Positions 58,729 to 64,000 of a stretch of DNA of 64,000 nt are shown here, piece after piece. Positions within the stretch are counted from its first letter, which is position 1. Every line of letters starts with the position of its first letter. This stretch comes from Larix kaempferi. Its lineage: Eukaryota; Streptophyta; Pinopsida; Pinales; Pinaceae. The notes below the pieces were generated by a model. It was not told where the DNA came from. It saw nothing but the letters and a program-made list of their open reading frames with translations, and did no database searches. The position numbers and the translations under genes were made by a program. The stretch spans positions 4,818,001-4,882,000 of the forward strand of contig BSBM01000592.1 in NCBI GenBank assembly GCA_027924585.1. The letters run 5' to 3'.

Positions 58729-59049
58729 ACTAGGAAGGTATTCTCTTGACACAAGTCATCAATACATATAGGCACAAGCCTTCAATTCTGGAGCTGGATC
58801 ATCGTCACTGGATTAGGGAGCATCATTGTCGTTGTTGTTGTATTCTTCATCTCGATCACTGGTTCTATCTCTCAATTCTTCTCGTAATAGGAAGTTCTAT
58901 AGAGCCAACCCTTTTTCATGCTGGATGTAGGCCTAGCCTCCTGTAGATCTTCATCATCTCTGCGAGCATGCCATCCTGTGGAATTCTCAGGGTTGATTAC
59001 GTGCGTCAACAAAACCTCGAAAGAGCATCCCAGGAATTTTACGAGCTTA

Positions 59050-59450
59050 CTGCTCAACCTATCGGATCTCCCAGGATCTTTTACGTGTGACCTTCACAAA
59101 ACCTTAAAAGAGTATCTTGCAACCTGCAAGATCTCTAAATATCATCCCAGGATCTTTTCCGTGCCTAGCACAACCTATCTGGATCTCCAGGATCTTTTAC
59201 ATGTGAACTCGCAAAACCTTAAAAGAGTATCTTGCATCCTACAAGATCTCTAAAGAGCATCCCAGGATCTTTTCCGTGCCTAGCACAACTTGTCTGTATC
59301 TCCAGGATATTTTCTATGCGACCCTTGCAAACCTTAAAAGAGTATCTTGCATCCTGCAAGATCTCTAAAGAGCATCCCAGGATCTTTTCCGTGCGTAGGA
59401 CAAAGTATCCGGATCTCCAGGATCTTTTCTATGCAACTGCACAACCTGTC
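59050..59450. repeat. 116-bp tandem array, about 3.3 copies
   Basis: Units with CTGGATCTCCAGGATCTTTT, ACCTTAAAAGAGTATCTTGC and AGATCTCTAAA..CATCCCAGGATC begin at about 59,054, 59,171 and 59,286, with a partial one at 59,403. It lies in the copia 3' untranslated region. Open frames here are artefacts of the repeat. Confidence 0.85.
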
Positions 59451-59469
59451 CATGGCCACGAAGTATCAT

Positions 59470-59960
59470 CCTGATACTCATGATCCCATTAGTCATCTTC
59501 TTCACATGGAGCATCATCTTGATGATCATGATCACACTGATCATCATCATACAGTACATCCTCCCGATGCACAACATCTGGAGCATCGACCTGATGCTCA
59601 TCACATATGATCATCCCAATCATCATCATACAATACATCATCCTGATGTATAACATCTGGAGCATCGACCTGATGCTCATCACATATGATTGTCCTGATC
59701 ATCATCATACAATACATCATCCTGATGTACAACATCTGGAGCATCGACCTTATGCTCATCACATATGATCATCCTAATCATCATCATACAATACATCATC
59801 CTGATGTACAACATCTGGAGCATTGACCTGATTCTCACCACACATAATCATTATGATCATCATCATAGCATCATCCTGATGCATATTATCATCACATGAT
59901 CATCCTGATCATCATCACAGAATCTTTCTGATGCATATCATCCAGAGCATTGTCCTGATG
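59470..59960. repeat. 79-bp tandem array rich in CATC/GATG
   Basis: The unit ATCATCCTGATGTACAACAT followed by CTGGAGCATCGACC and TGATGCTCATCACATATGATC repeats about four to five times from 59,540, with looser copies before and after. Confidence 0.85.
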
Positions 59961-60044
59961 CTCATCACACAACACTTACATCCATAGCCATGGGAAGGAT
60001 ACTCCTACCACCATGCTTGGAATTGCTCCTGCAAATGTGTCCCA

Positions 60045-61169
60045 TCACTTCCTCCTCGAAGTATCTTCTATCTTAAGAACACCAAGCCTCTCTCTAAAGT
60101 ACTCGAACTTCACTCTGGCTAGTGGTTTGGTCAACACATATGCAATCTGCTCATCTATCGCAACATACTGGAGCTTCACTGCTCCTCTTTGCACCATATC
60201 CCTGATATAGTGATATTTGATCTCGATATGATTTAACTTGTCATGGAACACAGGGTTCTCTAACAACTTCACACAACTCTGGTTGTCACAATAGATACAA
60301 GTAACATCCAACTGGAGATCAAATAAATCAGACAGTAGATTCCTTAGCCATACTGTCTCACAACTAGCCGAACAAGCTGCAACATACTCTGCTTCGGCTG
60401 TACTCAGTGCTATGCAGGATTGCTTCCTGCTAAACCAAGAGATCATACCTGATCCCATACTGAAGCAACACCCCGAAGTGCTCTTCTTATCTGCAACATT
60501 GCCTTCCCAATCCGAATCAACATAACCATCCAGGTTAAACTTTTGGTTCGCATCATACTTGAGCCCATAATCAACCATACCCCTCAGGTACCTCAGAATA
60601 TGCTTTACAGCAATCAGGTGAACATGTCTAGGATCTGTCAGGAATTGGCTCAAGGTGTTCACCGCAAAGCAAATAACTGGTCTTGTGTTCGTCAGGTACA
60701 TCAAGGACCCAATCATCTGAAGATATATCATAGCATCAACCGACTCTGATGAAGCATCACTCAATAGCTTCAAGTTCGATGTCATAGGTGTGGCCATGGC
60801 CTTGCAGTCCATCATCCCGAACCGCTTCAGGATCTCTACTGCATACTTCCCTTGTCCAAGGAAGATTCCATCTGTACTTTGCCACACCTCCATACCTAGA
60901 AAGTAATGCATCATACCCAAGTCCTTCATCTCAAACTCAACATCAAGCTTCCTCTTTGTGTCGGCAATCAACCTATCCTCACCTGTCACAAACATGTCAT
61001 CCACATATAATAGAAGTATCACTGGATTGCCTTCCTCAACCTTGTAGTAAAGGTTGGAATCCACTTTACTCTTGGTAAAGCCCAAACTAGATAGGAAGAT
61101 GTCTATCTTGCCGTACCATGTCATGGGTGCTTGCTTTAAGCCATACAAGGCTTTCTTCAATCTGCACAC
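60045..61169 (-). pseudogene. copia reverse transcriptase (C-terminal part) and RNase H, 374 residues open
   Basis: The frame starts CRLKKALYGLKQAPMTWY and has LLLYVDDMFVTG (catalytic YVDD at about 60,995-61,006), EFEMKDLGMMHYFLG, GSLMYLTNTRP, AVNTLSQF and HILRYLRG. RNase H follows: DGYVDSDWEGN (first Asp), STSGCCFSMGSGMISW, SCIALSTAEAEYVAA (Glu), CDNQSCVKLLENPVFHD (Asp) and KYHYIRDMV. The end AYVLTKPLARVKFEYFRERLGV is the usual copia C-terminus. All catalytic residues that I can check are present. RT makes cDNA from element RNA; RNase H removes the RNA. Met at 61,169 is only the first Met after a stop: the polypeptide continues upstream with stops. Antisense frames over it are not genes. Confidence 0.93.
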
Positions 61170-61590
61170 ATATGACTCCTGTCATGTGTCTCAAGACTGA
61201 GTGGCTGCTCCACATACACTTCCTCTTCAACTACACCATTCAAGAAAGTTGTCTTGACATCCATCTGGTGTATCTTCCTCTTCATTACTGCAGCCAGAGC
61301 AAGTACTGTTATGATGGAAGTGTATCTGGCTAGAGGTACAAAAGTGTCTTCATAATCTATCCCCTCTTTCTAGGAGAAGCCACGAGCCACAAACCTTGCC
61401 TTGTATTTCTCTATGATGCCATCTGCAACATGCTTGATCTTGTAGATCCACTTGGAAGTCACCACAGACTTCCCTTCTGGTCTTGGGACCACATCCCAAA
61501 CATCATTCTTCATGATTGACTGGTATTCCTCGATCATGGCATCCTTCCATTACTACATCCCGGATCCTGGGAACTTCATATTCTTTAATA
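61170..61590 (-). pseudogene. copia reverse transcriptase N-terminal part
   Basis: Same frame upstream: WKDAMIEEYQSIMKNDVWDVV, GKSVVTSKWIYKIKH, IEKYKARFVARGFS, a stop, KEGIDYEDTFVPLARYTSI, IHQMDVKTTFLNGVVEEEVYVEQP. Stops also occur near 61,180 and at the left edge of the block. These are the canonical first RT blocks of Ty1/copia. Confidence 0.88.
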
Positions 61591-63165
61591 TCTTCAATAT
61601 ATAGTTTTCTTTGAACTTCGTTGTTGGAACAAATGTTGTGTCTTCGTTGCTTGTTCTTCGAAACAAGTCTCTCTTATAGGTAATGGTACATGGTCTTTCC
61701 TACAAGACAAGTTCAATTTCATGATTAGAAACATCTCATAGATTTCAGAACAAATTCTTACACATAAAGATATATGTCATACAGTCATGCAATTATTTTA
61801 CCCAATGCCTCAATACAACATTTATCCATATCCCATAACTATCTAGATGCCTTCCATCTCTACCAAAACATTATTAAGAGTGTGCACAACTCCCAACATG
61901 TCAGCAAAGAGGTTTCATTCTAGATAAGTAGCAATGGAATGTTGTACAGTACCATAGGCCACTTACCCATTACTTGTATTAGTAGTATCTTGTTCATTAA
62001 TGCAACTTTTCTAAAATGCATAATATGCATCCTAAATCTAGGAACATAAGTGTGTATATGACTAAACAACATCATTTGAGTAATCATATATACGGGAATT
62101 TATAACAATTCAAATACTTATCTTTGTTTGGTTGTTGGGTGGACTCCCTCTCAATCTTTGCTTCCTTGCAGGAACTATTGGAGTGTGCTCCCTCTTGATC
62201 TTTGCTTCCTTGCAGGATCTATTGGAGTGTGCTCCCTCTTGATCTTTGCTTCCTAGATTATCTGTAGTTGAACTTATATCCATCCTGGACCACTATGCAT
62301 GCTTAAGTGTGCACTATTGTCATCATTGTGTCATCCTCAAGTTCTCATACATAATCATTTGTATAATCTCAATACTATCAAAACATTACGATTCTAAATA
62401 ATCTTAAATATGTATGGTCATGATCATTTTATACACAAATAATTTATCACAAGCATTAGTATTCAAGGTTTCAGGGAGGACTTCTTTTACTCATGCATAT
62501 TCTTATTTGAACATAGGACTCTTCGGGTTTGTTATATCATTAATCAAACTAAGAAGCATAATATGCATAAACCCATGATTATTCAAACCTATAACTTCAT
62601 GAATAATCATTATCAATTATACGAAAGCATACTTATATGAGACCCTAACACAAGGTAGGATTCTAACTTGATATAGGAAAGACATACTTGGATTATCATG
62701 TTTGCTAGTTATGTCTAACATACCTAAACAATGTCTTCTTTGTTCTCTTCAATGATTTAGAGACCTTGTGCTAGTAACCTACACATCTCATAAGTTAAGT
62801 AGTGTAGAACCAAATTATACATACCTCGTAAGTAGAGCTTCTATGTGATCACTAGCTATGGATGAGTCTTTGTCTTCATGTCACCATGGTCATATGTTCT
62901 CGATCTAGAACTTGATTTGTCTTTCTTGATGTACCTTTCATGTTAGCAGACAACATCATCTTCATACAACACCATAGTGCATTAGTACAATCATAAGTGT
63001 CATAACCCTAATCAATGAATGTCTTCTATCATTCACATGCATTCATATTTTTACAAAGGTGATAATACAAGTCTAAAAGTTAATCAAGATTGTACTAACC
63101 TCAATTCATATGAAGACAAACATATCATGAACATATTTCAAAACATACATGTATCTCTTCAAGTC
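61591..63165 (-). other. Non-coding filler where copia gag C-end, protease and integrase should be
   Basis: About 1.6 kb of AT-rich sequence with no protein sense. A 53-bp tandem unit (CTCCCTCTTGATCTTTGCTTCC.., about three copies) lies at 62,147-62,258. The gag side borders it with CAG|GTATGACTT on the minus strand, which resembles a splice donor. No clear acceptor was identified before RT. Confidence 0.5.
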
Positions 63166-63335
63166 ATACCTGTCGGGATTGCTTGTAGTCTTCTTTTGTA
63201 AAGTCTTAGCCTCATCTCCCTCTGGAACTGGAACTTATTCACTTATGTAGGTGTCCAAATCATTATTTTCTAGGATTAACCCAATGATATACTTCCATGC
63301 TCGGAAGTTATCAGCCCCACTTGATTTGTTGAATC
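63166..63335 (-). pseudogene. copia gag N-terminal fragment
   Basis: Minus strand: KSSGADNFRAWKYIIGLILE, NNDLDTYISE, a stop, then VPVPEGDEAKTLQKKTTS and NPDR. This is the start of Ty1/copia gag (the usual wording is G-A-x-N-F-R-A-W-K-Y-R-I-G-L-I-L-E-E-N-D-L). It contains the start only; the RNA-binding zinc knuckle and the rest are absent. One stop lies within the fragment. Confidence 0.8.
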
Positions 63336-64000
63336 CGGATCTGGATGGCTAGGGTTTGACAGAGAAACCCTAAAAAATCCAAACTTGGAATTTCAAACTT
63401 CTGTCTGGATAGGGAGATGCAGATGACTGAGGCGAGCAAGCTGGTGTGCTCGGATTTTGAAAACTTCAAAAATTGACCCCTCAAAATTGACCTACGAGTT
63501 TCGGATCTGCAGTTTCTGTCAAATTCCGGTTTTTTGGTCAAAATCCCGAACTAGGGGTTGATAGAGCCCGGGGTTCTACCAAACCAAAAACTTCGATCTT
63601 GGTCTCTAAATTTTGATTTTGATGAGGAGCATCCAGTCGTGGTCTTAGATTCCAAAATTCCAACTTTTGTTAAAAGCCCTAATTTCCCGCAGCAGTGACG
63701 AGCCAAAAATGAAAGTGTTCAGAATCCAATTATGTTTGGACATAAATATATGCCATATTGTTTCTGATGTATCTCTGAAATTTCGGATCCTCAAGGTCTG
63801 AAACTTTGGCTTGTGGTAGACTAACCTATCATCTTTCCAACCCCATAGATATGCCAAGTGTCTCAACATGGCTTGTTTATGGGATGAAACAACATAGCGA
63901 ACTTGTACGGAGTGCCACGTGTCATTGTTTCAACTTCGACCTCTAAAACCCGGGCCTGTGAAACTACAGTATGTTCCCTAATTGCCACTTATTACGGAAT
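63336..64000 (-). other. copia 5' leader region, no gene
   Basis: Non-coding on the minus strand upstream of gag. The open frame at 63,311-63,541 overlaps gag in the wrong frame. No primer-binding site is seen, so the LTR is beyond the window. Confidence 0.45.

Larger units (their letters stand above)
58076..64000 (-). mobile_element. Ty1/copia element, internally deleted, runs past the window
   Basis: On the minus strand the element has the beginning of gag at about 63,330-63,170, then about 1.5 kb of non-coding sequence, the RT N-terminus from about 61,590, RNase H ending at 60,045, a 1.3-kb 3' untranslated region with two tandem arrays, polypurine tract at 58,719-58,728 and 3' LTR 58,076-58,718. 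The rest of gag, protease and integrase are missing. No 5' LTR or primer-binding site is seen before 64,000, so the 5' end lies outside the window. The 374-residue RT/RNase H frame is open, while the RT N-terminal part has stops, so the copy as a whole is not autonomous. Confidence 0.88.

Noticed and set aside
59050-59960. CRISPR-like array
   Set aside because: Units are contiguous with no unique spacers, the genome is eukaryotic, and the array sits in a copia untranslated region.
60543-61333. Plus-strand open frames
   Set aside because: Antisense shadows of the copia reverse transcriptase and RNase H.

Overview
The window looks like nuclear intergenic DNA from a land plant with a large, repeat-rich genome. 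A gymnosperm, perhaps a conifer, is my inference from the mix of long decayed LTR elements and from resemblance to conifer-type repeats I remember; no sequence here proves the lineage. I see no intact host gene, rRNA, tRNA gene or CRISPR. Almost every recognisable coding stretch is a transposable-element relic with stops or frameshifts, embedded in AT-rich DNA.

Left part (1-20 kb): a short minus-strand LTR element (99-1850) is cut at 1851 by another LTR-like sequence. A decayed plus-strand Ty3/gypsy element (gag, protease, RT, RNase H, no integrase) runs from about 6.07 to 12.02 kb. Inside its gag repeat sits a 280-bp miniature LTR retrotransposon (7204-7483) with identical 64-bp LTRs, a primer-binding site and a 5-bp target duplication. 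The gypsy end abuts an RNase H fragment. It is followed by a decayed multi-exon gene (13,055-16,571) of the DUF7869 type, with a frame-consistent 96-bp intron and a possible DDE-like D/D/D pattern. A LINE C-terminal relic lies at 18.5-19.1 kb.

Middle part (19.5-45 kb): a solo LTR with perfect 10-bp terminal inverted repeats and a CCTTG duplication (23,655-25,041); an RNase H relic; a family of palindromic fold-back elements (four loci); a 51-bp tandem array; a 450-bp pyrimidine-rich block next to an almost pure A+T block; a Helitron relic (triplicated basic-repeat segment plus a PIF1-like helicase end); and a three-copy dispersed repeat, one copy of which has caught a SINE-like insertion with 14-18 bp target duplications. 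Next come a minus-strand 991-codon decayed frame with a downstream 808-bp LTR, and antisense fragments of other element proteins.

Right part (45.6-64 kb): a structurally complete but essentially non-coding 8.6-kb LTR element (45,672-54,265, GTAGG duplications, LTRs about 9% different by hand count), whose LTR family also contains the solo LTR. A LINE reverse transcriptase relic, palindromic repeats, a CACTA-like terminus and a minus-strand Ty1/copia element follow. The copia element has its 3' LTR at 58,076-58,718, RT/RNase H at 60,045-61,590 and the gag start near 63.2-63.3 kb; it continues past the window and lacks most of gag, protease and integrase.

The relationships are mostly nesting and decay rather than pathways. 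The clearest relative timing is that the miniature LTR element is young (identical LTRs), while the large non-coding element is old.
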